This document shows positions 51,229-62,520 of a DNA stretch of 64,000 bases, piece by piece. Made by a program: the position numbers and the translations under genes. Each line of letters starts with the position of its first letter. Position 1 is the first letter of the stretch. Source of the stretch: Sclerurus mexicanus (lineage: Eukaryota > Chordata > Aves > Passeriformes > Furnariidae); the NCBI GenBank assembly GCA_013396755.1, contig VWZF01002968.1, forward strand, positions 1,392,407 to 1,456,406. Reading direction: 5' to 3'. The notes under the pieces are model-generated. The model was given only the letters and a program-made list of their open reading frames with translations, made no database searches and had not been told where the DNA came from.

Positions 51229-54200
51229 AATTCACTAATTCAGGAAAACAATATGCAACAAGTCTTGCAAAGAGCTATTAAGAAAGCAAACTAAAATTAT
51301 TTGCTTTTAAAAAATATGTTCTGGAACAGCAGAATCAACAGATACTAATTCCCCCTAAATAACAACCCTAGTTTGTTTCACCTAAGCAGTGACCCCAAAA
51401 CTCTCTTCTCCATGATTCTCCCATCTTCTCCTCATTTCATTAAACATACCAAAATGAGTATCAAGTGTCAAAAATATCTGAAAAACAGCAGTCTAGATAA
51501 AGCTGAGATCAGTGCTGAGACTCAACCAGTAACTTCCTCTTCATATTCTTGCTAAAACATTCACAAAAAACCTCTACAAGCCTGAAAGTTTTTGGAGGCA
51601 AATTCGGCTGAACTTGGCAGCAAAATTGCAAAACTAGTGTTTCTGTATCGCAGTGGCAAAATCTGCACATGTAACTAATAAACACCACTTACAGAACTTT
51701 ACGTGATCCTCTCAGAACCAAATACAGTCATGTGGCAAGGTGACTGATAATGAGAGAGAACACAAAGAAATTAATTTTACCCCAGGAACCAATTACAGCC
51801 TAATTGCAGCAAGATAAGTTTTAAGCAAAATACATAAACCTGACAGTGCTGCAACATTACACACAAGACAGTTAACCATGAAGAGAACAAAGACCCAGAC
51901 TACAATTATCTGTCATTACTGTTGGACAATGCTTCCCTAAATATCTTTCAGTGAAAAAATCTTCAAAGGAAAAAATTGTTAAGAATGAAGAAGCAAGATG
52001 GCAGTCTGCAAAGTTAAAATGCTAAGAAATTGGTGGAACCGTGAAATTTTTGCTTAAGGGAGCACTGCTTACATACACATACATATATACAACATACCAC
52101 CTTGGATTTCCTCAAAGGGAGTCACCTCGAACAAGACTGTCTGTCTACATACAGTGAGAAAATTAAATTAAATCAAACATTTAAGGATGCCAGAGCATGT
52201 TCAGTAACTGATAACAGAAGCAATGAACATTTGTACCAATAAATCCCCTCACAGGTCCAACTTTAAGAAATTCCCAACGCACTGAGAAAAGTTAATGTGT
52301 GTTTCAGCAGCAATTTCTGACTGAATTCTGAAAGAGGGGACACCGATATGTGCAGTTGTCATGTAAGGTTGTGCTGTCCAAAAGCATCAAAGATGGCCTA
52401 GTAGCTGCAGTAACAGAACTGTGTAAAAGAAAAGAAACTATACTGCAAACACCTGCTCAACACAAAGAAGCAGAAAAATACCTGTGTAAAGCAAAAGGTA
52501 AAGCAATAATAAAAACACCACAAAAGGAGGTAAAAGAAAATACATAGGTAATAACATCACCGAAGCACTGAAGGAACTACTGACAGGTGATAGCAAGACG
52601 TTTTATCAACTCAATGCCATTCTAACTGGCAAGTTTACATCAGCCAGTGGGACCTGTTAGGGGTGAACAGGAAAGCCCATGAGAACAAGAAATAGAGAGA
52701 GCTCAGTAGTTACCAAGGTGCTAAGCAGACAAAGACAAGAATTGTTAGCCTTGCCTAAAAGATTAAAACACCCAGAATGAGTGTCAGAAATACTCACAAA
52801 TACATGAGACAGAACAAAAAGTAAGAGAAAACATTATAGGGGACTCTTTGAAAGCTTGAGAGAAGAGCAAATACTTCAAAGCACAAGAGCAGAGACATCT
52901 CCAGAAAAAATGGTCTACAGTTGGGTATGAAATAAAGTTGAGCTAAGCAACTGCAGTAACTGAGGAAGTATGACACTTCTCAGACTGCAGTGAAGGAGTT
53001 GAGTTCCACAGGTAAACCCCAGGCTGTGAATGGTCCTATGAAAGGCAAAGAAATAGAATGAGGAACAGCCTGCACCATAACACAGTCCTGAAAGTCACCT
53101 GAGCCAGTCTCCCTCATCTTTCAAAGACCTCTTCTGACCAGCACAACAGCTTTGAACTGATTAATAGCTTGAAATCTTGAAGGCAGGCTTTAATCTATCA
53201 CGAACTCAGAAATTTAAGGATCTATGAACTGCAAAGGCATCCTCAGGGAGCAATAGTTTGAAAACCTATTTCACTCCCCTAGTTTTTTTCTAAATTATGT
53301 GGGATTTCCTTTATAGAGGCTTCCTGGAACTGCAAGTTCAGCAAGCTGGGACTATGTGAGCAACAAAAGACTCTTAATCACTGACAATACAATGCATCGT
53401 ACACCCAAATATCAGTAAAGGAGGGGCGGCAACAGAAAGGTACCATCAATTTCTAAGAGAATAGCTCCTTTTCCCCTAAATACAATTACTGCAGTTTTAC
53501 TGAAATAAACAATGAGCAGTTTAAGTGAACCTAAACATATGTAAATGGTTTAAAACAAGCTTGAATTCACTTTTTTCTTTGGGCATTGCCACTAGTTTAT
53601 TTTTAGAGGAGAGCAACAACCTAAGCATCATGTGGTTTCAAAGAAAAGAAGAAAACTTACATAATGGAAGCTCAACCAACATGCATACAACAATCAGAAG
53701 ATCACCCAGTTCCCCATGAAAAGTGCTTGCAATTAAAACTGTAGTTACCAAAAGTCAAGCTAAGAAGAAAGGTTTTTTTCAAAACAAAGTAGTACAAGAA
53801 GGGAGTAAATTCTCACGTATGCCAGTAGGAATGTCAAAACAAAACTGAAATCCCATGTTGGCAAAGCAGCTGTTGCAATCTCCAGATTTAACAGGCAGAG
53901 AATATAAAAAAATCTAGTTTCTAGATGTAAAGTTGAAATTCTAGTCTCAAATGCTGTTTCAGTTCCAGTATGCATAGCTGAGAGATCAACCAAAATCTCA
54001 CACAAACCTCTCAGTGCCTTTGAAAGCAAACGCATCAGATAAATCCTGCATATTGTGATGAACTGTACATGTTATTAAAGTCTGATGATCCGTCACCCAA
54101 AACATCTGGGAAAACACTGGGTATCTGCCACTGCCAAGAAGAGATGGATACAGTGTCATTATAGGAAACACCCTTTATAATCCCAAAACAGGTGCTGTCC

Positions 54201-55189
54201 CTGTCACGTCCCCGGGCAGCCACCTCCCCAGCACAGCACCACACGCGTGCTCTCAGCTGCTGCACAGTACTGCGCCCACACTCATCACCCTTGGAGCAGC
54301 CCGAGTTTGGAGTTTAAGTTCCCAGTGGTGCAATGCCAGGAGGCACATGGGCTAACAGCTGCTTTAGCACCACTCTCTTCCATGTGAATGCATATCTGGT
54401 TGCCCGACTGTCATTATACAAGTGAGAGAAGATAAAGCAGGATCAAAATGCATCCCTTTATAATGTTTACAGAGGGAAAACTAAAGGAGTTGAAAACAAG
54501 AAGATATGAAAATCTCACTACAAGACAGCAGCAATGAGTGAGTTGCCAAGCGCTTGAATATGTCCAGTGGAACAGGGAAAAATTACACATTCAGATAAAA
54601 CCACGCATCTCACATGATATTCTACAGGAGTGTTCAACACAGATTGTACTCTGTTTCTTCAGAAGTCAGAGGGTATTTATCTTTTCTTCATAAAAAAAAC
54701 TTGATCATTACTAGGTGTTTCTGAAAACTCATAAAAAAGGATAAAGCAGATGCTGTTCACACTGTGAAGAAAATGAAATTCAAATGCATGAGAAGGTATC
54801 AAAAAACTCAAAATATTTAAGACTGTAGGGCTAATATTCAAATCTTATTAATGTAAACCTTGGTCATGTAAATCCTAGATTATTTCTTTTTACACTTGCC
54901 TACTAAAGGACTGCCTACAATAGGATCATGCTTTCACTTCAGTCATGCAGGAGACATAGGTAAAATGTGCAACAAAGACTAAGCACAGACAAAAAGGTTT
55001 CAGCCTTTAGCTACCAGATCTACTATCTTATTTCTGTGGCTGAGCTATAATTAACCTTTAGTCAGCCACCTCAATCATAAGAATAGATAATCATGGATTG
55101 TCTTTCTGTGAGCCCAGTATTAGCTTTAAAAACCTTTAAAAAGACTCAGAATTTTCAAAGAGGCTAAGTTAGACTGGGAGTGCAACCCC

Positions 55190-55733
55190 CTACTCCACTC
55201 TTGTGAGACTCTACCTGGAGTACTGTATCTGGCTCCACGGCCCCCAACACAAGAAGGACGTGGACTTGTTGGAGCAAGTCCAGAGAAGGGCCAGGAAGAT
55301 GATCAGAGGGCTGGAGCAGCTCTGCTATGCGGAGAGGCCGAGAGAGTTGGGGTGGGGGGGTTCAGCCTGGAGAACAGAAGGCTCTGGGGAGACCTTACAG
55401 TACCCTTCCAGTACCTAAAGGGGGCCTACAGGAGGAGCTGGTGAGGGACTTCTTACAAGGACCTGTAATGATAGGACATGCCTTTATAGCGACAGAGGGC
55501 AGGTTTAGATTAGGTATCAGGAAGAAATTCTTTACTGTGAGGGTGTTGAGGCACTGGCACAGGCTGCCCAGAGAAGCTGTGGATTCCCCATCCCTGGAAG
55601 TCTTCAAGGCTAGGTTGGATGAGGCTTTGAGGAACCTGGTCTAGTAGAAGGTGTCCCTGTCCATGGCAGGGGTGCTGGAACTAGATGATCTCTTCCACTC
55701 AAACCATCCCATGATTCTACAATTCTATAGTAA
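55190..55733 (+). mobile_element. CR1 LINE 3' part, + strand
   Basis: About 545 bases of a 5'-truncated CR1. The left part encodes remnants of the ORF2 C-terminus (YLEYCIWLHGPQ, DLLEQVQRRARKMIRGLEQL, FRLGIRKKFFTVRV). The right part is the 3' UTR, ending gatgatctcttcc-actcaaaccatcc-catgattctacaattctat, the CR1 terminal repeat. Frame changes and stops show it is dead. Confidence 0.9.
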
Positions 55734-58302
55734 TTTTTTTCTGTCTCATGCCAAATAGAAGTGCACCTGCATAGCTCTTCCTGCTTTCAGCCATCTCTCA
55801 AAGGCACTTTATGAGTGCAGCATGGTGAAATAGTCACACTAACACTGTGATGGTCCTCCTAAGGCCTACATGCAGGAGAAGCATAAAATAAGCTGCATTA
55901 TCATTACAGGAAGCAAACACAGAGGAAAATGGCTAAATACATTCTTCTAATTTCACACCTGCTGTGCAGAGCACAGCAAAGGCTCATGTCTACACTCATT
56001 AGTGACCCAGAAACGTACAGCAACCAGAAAAGGTCCCCTTAGCACCACTGTTTCTGGTCCCATTGGCAAATATGGCTGTCTAGTGGCAAATACTAGCTGT
56101 CTATCACAACCATCTTGTGGTCACACAGTAAATTTAATACCTGTGACAATGAAAACTGTCCCTATAGTTCTCAGATTAAAACAGCAGTTATTCTCTGCTA
56201 GGGACAGCACAATTACTGCATAAAAACTTTACTCCTATTTTTTTAATTTCCCAGCAAAACAAAGTCCAAAGGAAAGTCCAAATATTCACCTTCTAAGTAG
56301 TTTTGTTAGGCAATAACTTAGTAACATTTGTTAAAATGGTTTCTGTTGGTTTGGTTGGTTGGTTCTTTTAACATATACTTTGAATTTTCAAAAATGACCT
56401 TCCATCTTTCAGAATTCCTCAAAATCCAATTCTACTTCAGATACTACTACCATGTACAAATTTACACACAGAAAACAAGCCCAACTGATTCCAGAGCAAA
56501 CACTGGCCTCTGACATGAATTCCTCTGCAGCAAGTACAAGAGGAAAATAAAGTTACAACTACTGACTGGATTTTGTATCACATTCTAACATGAAGGAACA
56601 TGTATTTCATAACATTCACTTTCAACTCTATTTTCACCAGTACTACAGTAATAAAAATATTTCTTCTCTTTATATAGATAAAAACATCTGGTAGAACTTA
56701 ACGTAGCATCACTACTTTTAAATTAACCTAACCATCCTGGCTTTTTGCTTCTCAGATGCACTCATATTCTCTATTAAAGCCCACATGTATTAGTGTCTTC
56801 TCACAAAGGACACACCAAGCCTCACTTTAAAACACTTTAATAGAGGAAATAGAAACACACCCTTAATAGTAATGTATCACAAAATTAAACTAATTTTTGT
56901 TCGCTCAAGAACAGTTTTTCTTCTTGACTAAAGATAAGCATTAGACAATTTAAGAGGATTTCTGTGCACTAACAGAAGGTTAAGTAGAAGGTCTAAAACC
57001 AGAATCTTGAACTCTTTTATATTTTGTGACTACCTAACCTAGCTCTGCCCTCAAATGAAAGGAACTCATTTTCTGTCTTTAACTAGATTCTTCAAAAACC
57101 AAATGATTGCATAAGATTCCCATTATCTCTGCAAAGTTTTCAGAGTTTTCATATAGTTAGGTCTGAAACTCAACCCTGAATTGCCACTGCAATCAGAGTG
57201 AATTTTATCAGCATCTAAACTTCACTTCCTTAGTTTTCAATACCTTTGCAAATGCAGGATGAATATATCAAATAATTTCCCTTTTCAAGGACCACATGAC
57301 GTACATTGAGACCCCAGAAATTCAGTCATAAGTTAATTCTCAATTTCAGAATAATATTGAGGGCTGTTTTATGGTGACAAAAAGCTCCTACTAGATTAAA
57401 AAATAGATATCTGCAACTGGAATTCAAACCTCCACTCCAATGGATATACTCAGTAAAGCGCTTCTGCGTGAAATAATTGGACCCCATTACAGTCTCTGCA
57501 CGCTTGTTGCATGTGGCAATGGGAAGTCTATTCAATATTTACTTTCACTGTATAGCAAGAGCTTATGTTATACCTTTTTAACCATTATTTTTATATTAAA
57601 CTTGCTAAATTCTCAGAGAATTCTACAGCAGTACTGTCATAGACATCACAGTTATAATTAAGCTGTGAATTCAAACACTTATGTTTGCACTAATAAACCT
57701 CATTGCTAAGTGCTAGCTAGCTATTCTGACCTATTATTCCACAATGTCTCACAGAGTTGTTTTTTTTTTCTTTTTAGTAATTGCTTTGCTCTGGAAATAG
57801 GAATGGTTGACACTTTTCTAAATCGGAGACTTTCTACTTAGGAAGCAAAGTACCTCCACAGTGAGACATTTCAAATGGCAAATGACAGCTACATAAACAA
57901 ACATATGGCAAAGTAACATCAAATGGCCACTCAGAAACCTAAGATGTTCTTCCCTCATAGGGCTTTAAGCATCTCTCATATCTGAGGAATTTCCTGTGTG
58001 GCATACTAACCAAATACACCCCCTCTGGCCTCAGGGAAATACCACGATTCATTCAGTATGTTGAAGAGACACTCCTAATTTTTTTTCCTTTGCAGAGGAT
58101 ATCAAGTATCGTTGGCAATAACCAGGGAGTGAGGAAATTGAAAAGAAACAATATAGCATCTCATGCTATCAAACAATGAGAAACTAGACAAATAGGTAAA
58201 AGAAGCTCCATAGTCAAATCTTGGGAAGAATAGAGTATTAGAAACATATGCAAAGTTGTCTGATGTCAATCCTGATATAAATGAAATTGTAGCTTAACTT
58301 AC

Positions 58303-58453
58303 TGGTAAAGTTCCTGGTAAAGAAGCATCAAAGAAAGATACCAAAGAGTTAGGAGGTGCTGCAAACTGGACTTGGGAACCAGAGAAAAGTTTTGAGTTGG
58401 AACTGATCTGTGCATGAATTTCCAGACCCACAACCGGTACCCATGGAGCAAGA
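58303..58453 (-). CDS. GATB: GATB exon 2
   Basis: 151 bases: one base of a split codon and 50 codons, LAPWVPVVGLEIHAQISSNS through KLFSGSQVQFAAPPNSLVSF to ASLPGTLP. The acceptor is ttctctttccttttcag|T and the donor CCA|gtaagt. It matches human VVGLEIHAQISSNSKLFSGS. The GLEIH motif supplies the glutamate and histidine that sit in the GatB active site in bacterial structures (family knowledge). The exon needs an exon 1 that ends with two bases of a codon. Confidence 0.95.
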
Positions 58454-58778
58454 CTGAAAAGGAAAGAGAAGGGAAAAACAACTTAGATGACATTAAAACC
58501 CATGAACACCTAGAAATACAAGAATTAAGAACAAAATTTATTAATAAAAACTAAAATGGAATTGCAAAAATACCGTAAATGATGTTGCAAATACATCTAC
58601 AGTGTAATGGAAACAGTTGTGCTGCAACACTGGAGAACTGACACTACTTGTCAATATACACGGGGGGACTATATGGCAAAGTGTCTTCATTATATGCAGA
58701 AAAGAATGTAATAAGAAATGTAATGGTTTGAAACTTTTAAATTTTCCTTACATAAGAACTCTTATAGAAATTAATGAG

Positions 58779-59710
58779 AATCATAGAATCAGCTGGGTTG
58801 GAAGAGACCTCCAAGATCATCAAGTCCAACCCTTGATCCAATGCCACTGTGATTACTAGATCATGGCACTAAGTGCCACATCCAGTCTCTTCTTAAAACC
58901 CTGCAGGGACGGTGAGTCCACCACCTCTCTAGACATGCTATTCCAATGCCTGATCACCCTCTCTGTAAAAAAATTCTTCCTAATGTCTAACCTAAACCTC
59001 CCCTGGCAGAGCTTAAGCCCGTGTCCTCTTGTCCTGTTGCTGGTTGCCTAGGAGAAGAGACCAACTCCCACCCAGCTAGAACCTCCTTTCAGGTACTCGT
59101 AGAGAGCGATGAGGTCTCCCCTGAGCCTCCTGTTCTCCAGACTAAACAACCCCAGCTCCCTCAGCCTCTCCTCACAGGACTTGTGTTCAAGTCCCTTCAC
59201 CAGCCCTCTTGCTCTTCTCTGGACCTGCTCCAGCACCTCGACATCCTTCCTGAACTGAGGGGCCCAGAACTGGACACAGTGCTCGAGGTGTGGCCTCACC
59301 AGCGCTGAGTACAGGGGAAGGATCACTTGCCTCGTCCTGCTGGCCACGCTATTCCCGATACAGGCCAGGATGTCACTGGCCTTTTTGGGGGCACCTGGCT
59401 CACGTCCAGCCTCCTGTCAATCCAAACCCCCAGGTCCCTTTCTGCCTGGCCGCTCTCCAGCCACGCTGTGCCCAGCCTGCAGCGCTGCAGGGGGTTGTTG
59501 TGGCCAAAGTGCAGGACCCAGCACTTGGCCCTGTTGAACCTCATCCCCTTGGAATCAGCCCAGCTCTCCAGCCTGTCCGGATCCATCTACAGAGCTCTCC
59601 TGCCTTACAGCTGATCGACACTCTCTCCCAGCTTAGTGTCATCCGCAAATTTGCTAATGATGGACTCAATACCCTCATCTAAATCGTCAATGAAGATATT
59701 AAACACAGGC
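58779..59710 (-). mobile_element. CR1 LINE, 5'-truncated, reverse orientation
   Basis: A fairly well-preserved 930-base CR1 3' fragment. The 3' end is gaatcatagaatcagctggg then ttggaagagacctccaagat. Upward on the - strand it encodes the ORF2 C-terminal region: MASRTRQVILPLYSALVRPH, QVQRRARGLVKGLEHKSCEE, LFSLENRRLRGDLIALYEYL. A further piece above it reads MRFNRAKCWVLHFGHNNPLQ and RDLGVWIDRRLDVS. Many CpGs are intact, suggesting a younger copy than the one at 16 kb. The assembly junction falls inside it. Confidence 0.92.
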
Positions 59711-60522
59711 ACACTTGCATGTTGGATGAACCCTAATTTGGTGCCTCGAGAAAATCACAAAATCATCATAAATATGAATTACTTCTCAGGTAGTTTGATA
59801 AATCTCCAACAGACAGGTGGCATAATAAATTATGTATTCTTTGCCAGCTAGTCACTTGCATGCTGGGAAAGGTGGCTCTCCAGAGCAGCGTTAGCAGCAT
59901 ATTAGCATAAACATTAGTAATCTGGTAATAGAGAGATCATCATTTCAACTAGAGAGCTACTGTTCTCTGAATGTATTCCACAGAATAAAGCTTCTCCATA
60001 TCATCTAAAAAGTAATGGCAATTCTCACATCCATAACCTTTATATGGACGAGAGAAAAAGGTCACCCTTACAGTATGAATTGCTTGACAGTTTTTGTAAG
60101 TAATTATCTGTCCTTGTATAAATGAAATGGCACAAATAATATTTCAGTGATGAAATCACATTTCTATGGCAGAATACTTCAGCAGCATGAGTACCCAGAC
60201 AGCTACAGGAGATAAGCAAGCTATGGAGAAACATCAAACAAATGCATCAAGTACAGTGTTCCTTCCAAAGGCGAACATACTACATTGCCAGGATTTTAGT
60301 ACTCTATCTGCCCCACAACAGCTGAGGACACCCCTGCAAACACCAAACTAGTCATCCGGGTGTCACTTGTATCGCTGCTTTACGAATAACAATATTATCA
60401 TAAAAGATTATGGTTCAGACGTTTAAAGGAGCTAATACATTTCCTTTTGCTGAAACACAGTATTTTCAACTATTTATAAAAATGTCTCAAAGTCTAGGAA
60501 AAAACTTATTTTTTTTTTTTTT
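59287..60522. repeat. duplicated block, copy 1 (1236 bp)
   Basis: The block recurs at 60524-61759 with a constant offset of 1237 from first to last base. Five open frames in it have identical translations in both copies. It begins mid-CR1 (ggtgtggcctcaccagcgct) and ends on a run of 14 T. See copy 2 and the finding for the interpretation. Confidence 0.95.
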
Positions 60523-60523
60523 N
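60523..60523. other. single-N contig junction
   Basis: One N lies exactly between the 14-T end of copy 1 and the start of copy 2. A single N at such a place is typical of a join made by an assembler or gap filler rather than of an ambiguous base call. Confidence 0.85.
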
Positions 60524-61759
60524 GGTGTGGCCTCACCAGCGCTGAGTACAGGGGAAGGATCACTTGCCTCGTCCTGCTGGCCACGCTATTCCCGATACAG
60601 GCCAGGATGTCACTGGCCTTTTTGGGGGCACCTGGCTCACGTCCAGCCTCCTGTCAATCCAAACCCCCAGGTCCCTTTCTGCCTGGCCGCTCTCCAGCCA
60701 CGCTGTGCCCAGCCTGCAGCGCTGCAGGGGGTTGTTGTGGCCAAAGTGCAGGACCCAGCACTTGGCCCTGTTGAACCTCATCCCCTTGGAATCAGCCCAG
60801 CTCTCCAGCCTGTCCGGATCCATCTACAGAGCTCTCCTGCCTTACAGCTGATCGACACTCTCTCCCAGCTTAGTGTCATCCGCAAATTTGCTAATGATGG
60901 ACTCAATACCCTCATCTAAATCGTCAATGAAGATATTAAACACAGGCACACTTGCATGTTGGATGAACCCTAATTTGGTGCCTCGAGAAAATCACAAAAT
61001 CATCATAAATATGAATTACTTCTCAGGTAGTTTGATAAATCTCCAACAGACAGGTGGCATAATAAATTATGTATTCTTTGCCAGCTAGTCACTTGCATGC
61101 TGGGAAAGGTGGCTCTCCAGAGCAGCGTTAGCAGCATATTAGCATAAACATTAGTAATCTGGTAATAGAGAGATCATCATTTCAACTAGAGAGCTACTGT
61201 TCTCTGAATGTATTCCACAGAATAAAGCTTCTCCATATCATCTAAAAAGTAATGGCAATTCTCACATCCATAACCTTTATATGGACGAGAGAAAAAGGTC
61301 ACCCTTACAGTATGAATTGCTTGACAGTTTTTGTAAGTAATTATCTGTCCTTGTATAAATGAAATGGCACAAATAATATTTCAGTGATGAAATCACATTT
61401 CTATGGCAGAATACTTCAGCAGCATGAGTACCCAGACAGCTACAGGAGATAAGCAAGCTATGGAGAAACATCAAACAAATGCATCAAGTACAGTGTTCCT
61501 TCCAAAGGCGAACATACTACATTGCCAGGATTTTAGTACTCTATCTGCCCCACAACAGCTGAGGACACCCCTGCAAACACCAAACTAGTCATCCGGGTGT
61601 CACTTGTATCGCTGCTTTACGAATAACAATATTATCATAAAAGATTATGGTTCAGACGTTTAAAGGAGCTAATACATTTCCTTTTGCTGAAACACAGTAT
61701 TTTCAACTATTTATAAAAATGTCTCAAAGTCTAGGAAAAAACTTATTTTTTTTTTTTTT
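60524..61759. repeat. duplicated block, copy 2 (1236 bp)
   Basis: Same length and order as 59287-60522, with no difference noticed in the lines compared. The first 420 or so bases are CR1 ORF2 sequence in reverse orientation and the rest is unique intron sequence. The following base (A at 61760) continues into the unique flank, so this is the copy contiguous with the promoter side. Confidence 0.95.
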
Positions 61760-61854
61760 AGATTTGGAACCAAATTTGTTTCCTGCGTCCTTCAGGAACG
61801 CATCCCAACCATAACACGGCATTAAAAATTACCGCAGGCTTTGCTAAACTGGCG

Positions 61855-62520
61855 TGCTGGCTGGCACTCGGAGAAGAGCCGGGCGCACCAGCCAGCCCCG
61901 GAGCCCTGCTAACACTCGGAGAGCCCTGCAGCTCCCGGCCGTGTCTGTCCGTGCCTCTGGAGAACNNNNNNNNNNNNNNNNNNNNNNNNNNNNNNNNNNN
62001 NNNNNNNNNNNNNNNNNNNNNNNNNNNNNNNNNNNNNNNNNNNNNNNNNNNNNNNNNNNNNNNNNNNNNNNNNNNNNNNNNNNNNNNNNNNNNNNNNNNN
62101 NNNNNNNNNNNNNNNNNNNNNNNNNNNNNNNNNNNNNNNNNNNNNNNNNNNNNNNNNNNNNNNNNNNNNNNNNNNNNNNNNNNNNNNNNNNNNNNNNNNN
62201 NNNNNNNNNGCACAGCCCCGCAGCGCCGCCCGGGAAGGGCGGAGCGCGGGCCCGGCAGCTCCCGGCAGGCCGCGGGACAGCGGGAGCGGGGCCGTGAGGG
62301 GCCCGGCCTTCCTCCCTGCTTTCCTTGCCGTGCTGTGTCGGGTCCGCACGGCCGGCCGCTGCGGGTGTGCGCTGGGTGCCCGCTGTGCCTGCGGCGAGCG
62401 CGGGGCACGGGGGCACCGCCCGGCCCGGGTGCTGGGCCTGCCCGGGAGCGGCAGGGTGCGGTGTGTGTCCGCGGGGCCTGCGGTGCCACACGGTGACACT
62501 TAGCGCTGTTCGGGGCGGAG
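61855..62520. promoter_or_regulatory. GATB: CpG island / GATB promoter region
   Basis: Very GC-rich sequence dense in CpG on both sides of the N run. It includes GC-box-like GGGCGG at about 62236 and GGGGCGG near 62512. Its place upstream of exon 2, at the 5' end of a housekeeping mitochondrial gene, makes it the likely GATB promoter. Divergent transcription to the right is possible. No ATG in a good context is visible on the - strand in the flanks of the gap. Confidence 0.7.
61966..62209. other. assembly gap (244 N)
   Basis: An unresolved run inside the CpG island. GATB exon 1, with the start codon and most of the transit peptide, probably falls here or at its edge, because no phase-compatible first exon was found in the visible flanks. 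Open frames drawn across the N run are meaningless. Confidence 0.97.

Larger units (their letters stand above)
45092..58302 (-). other. GATB: GATB intron 2 (13.2 kb)
   Basis: The largest intron, AT-rich. It contains a + strand CR1 fragment at 55.19-55.73 kb and a small imperfect tandem repeat near 51196-51228. Open frames such as 50087-50488 and 52350-52547 show no recognisable domain. Confidence 0.8.
58454..61965 (-). other. GATB: GATB intron 1 (with assembly duplication)
   Basis: The sequence upstream of exon 2, taken as intron 1 up to the N run; the exact upper border is unknown because exon 1 is not seen. It holds a reversed CR1 copy and the 1236-base duplicated block. Its true length is probably about 1.24 kb shorter. 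Confidence 0.65.
18807..62209 (-). other. GATB: GATB gene span: mitochondrial Glu-tRNA(Gln) amidotransferase subunit B
   Basis: GATB (PET112) is the subunit of the mitochondrial GatCAB complex that converts misacylated Glu-tRNA(Gln) to Gln-tRNA(Gln), with QRSL1 (GatA) supplying ammonia and GATC bridging. Twelve coding exons total 1498 bases including the stop and give 499 residues once the exon 1/2 split codon is counted. Every junction is GT/AG and every phase agrees. In order they encode the N-terminal cradle domain with the GLEIH motif, the GatB signature around DLNRAGVGLMEV (split across exons 4 and 5), EGQLRVDAN...HHPGE and FMPEPNLPPL. The helical and YqeY-like tail follows, ending LLEKKLSE. 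Human GATB is 557 residues, so about 58 residues, including the transit peptide, should lie in exon 1, which is not seen. The upper limit given is the end of the N run. Confidence 0.93.

Noticed and set aside
52330..53110. Purine-rich stretch considered as a retroviral internal region or LTR
   Set aside because: No LTR pair, primer-binding site, polypurine tract or coding motif could be shown.
59287..61759. A genuine recent tandem duplication
   Set aside because: The single N at the junction, the identical homopolymer ends and the lack of any noticed divergence favour an unmerged contig overlap.
61827..61966. Possible GATB exon 1 ending at 61833 before a gtaatt donor (- strand)
   Set aside because: The phase needed by exon 2 puts a TAG in frame at 61844-61846, 11 bases upstream of the exon end. 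The frame that stays open ends in the wrong phase.
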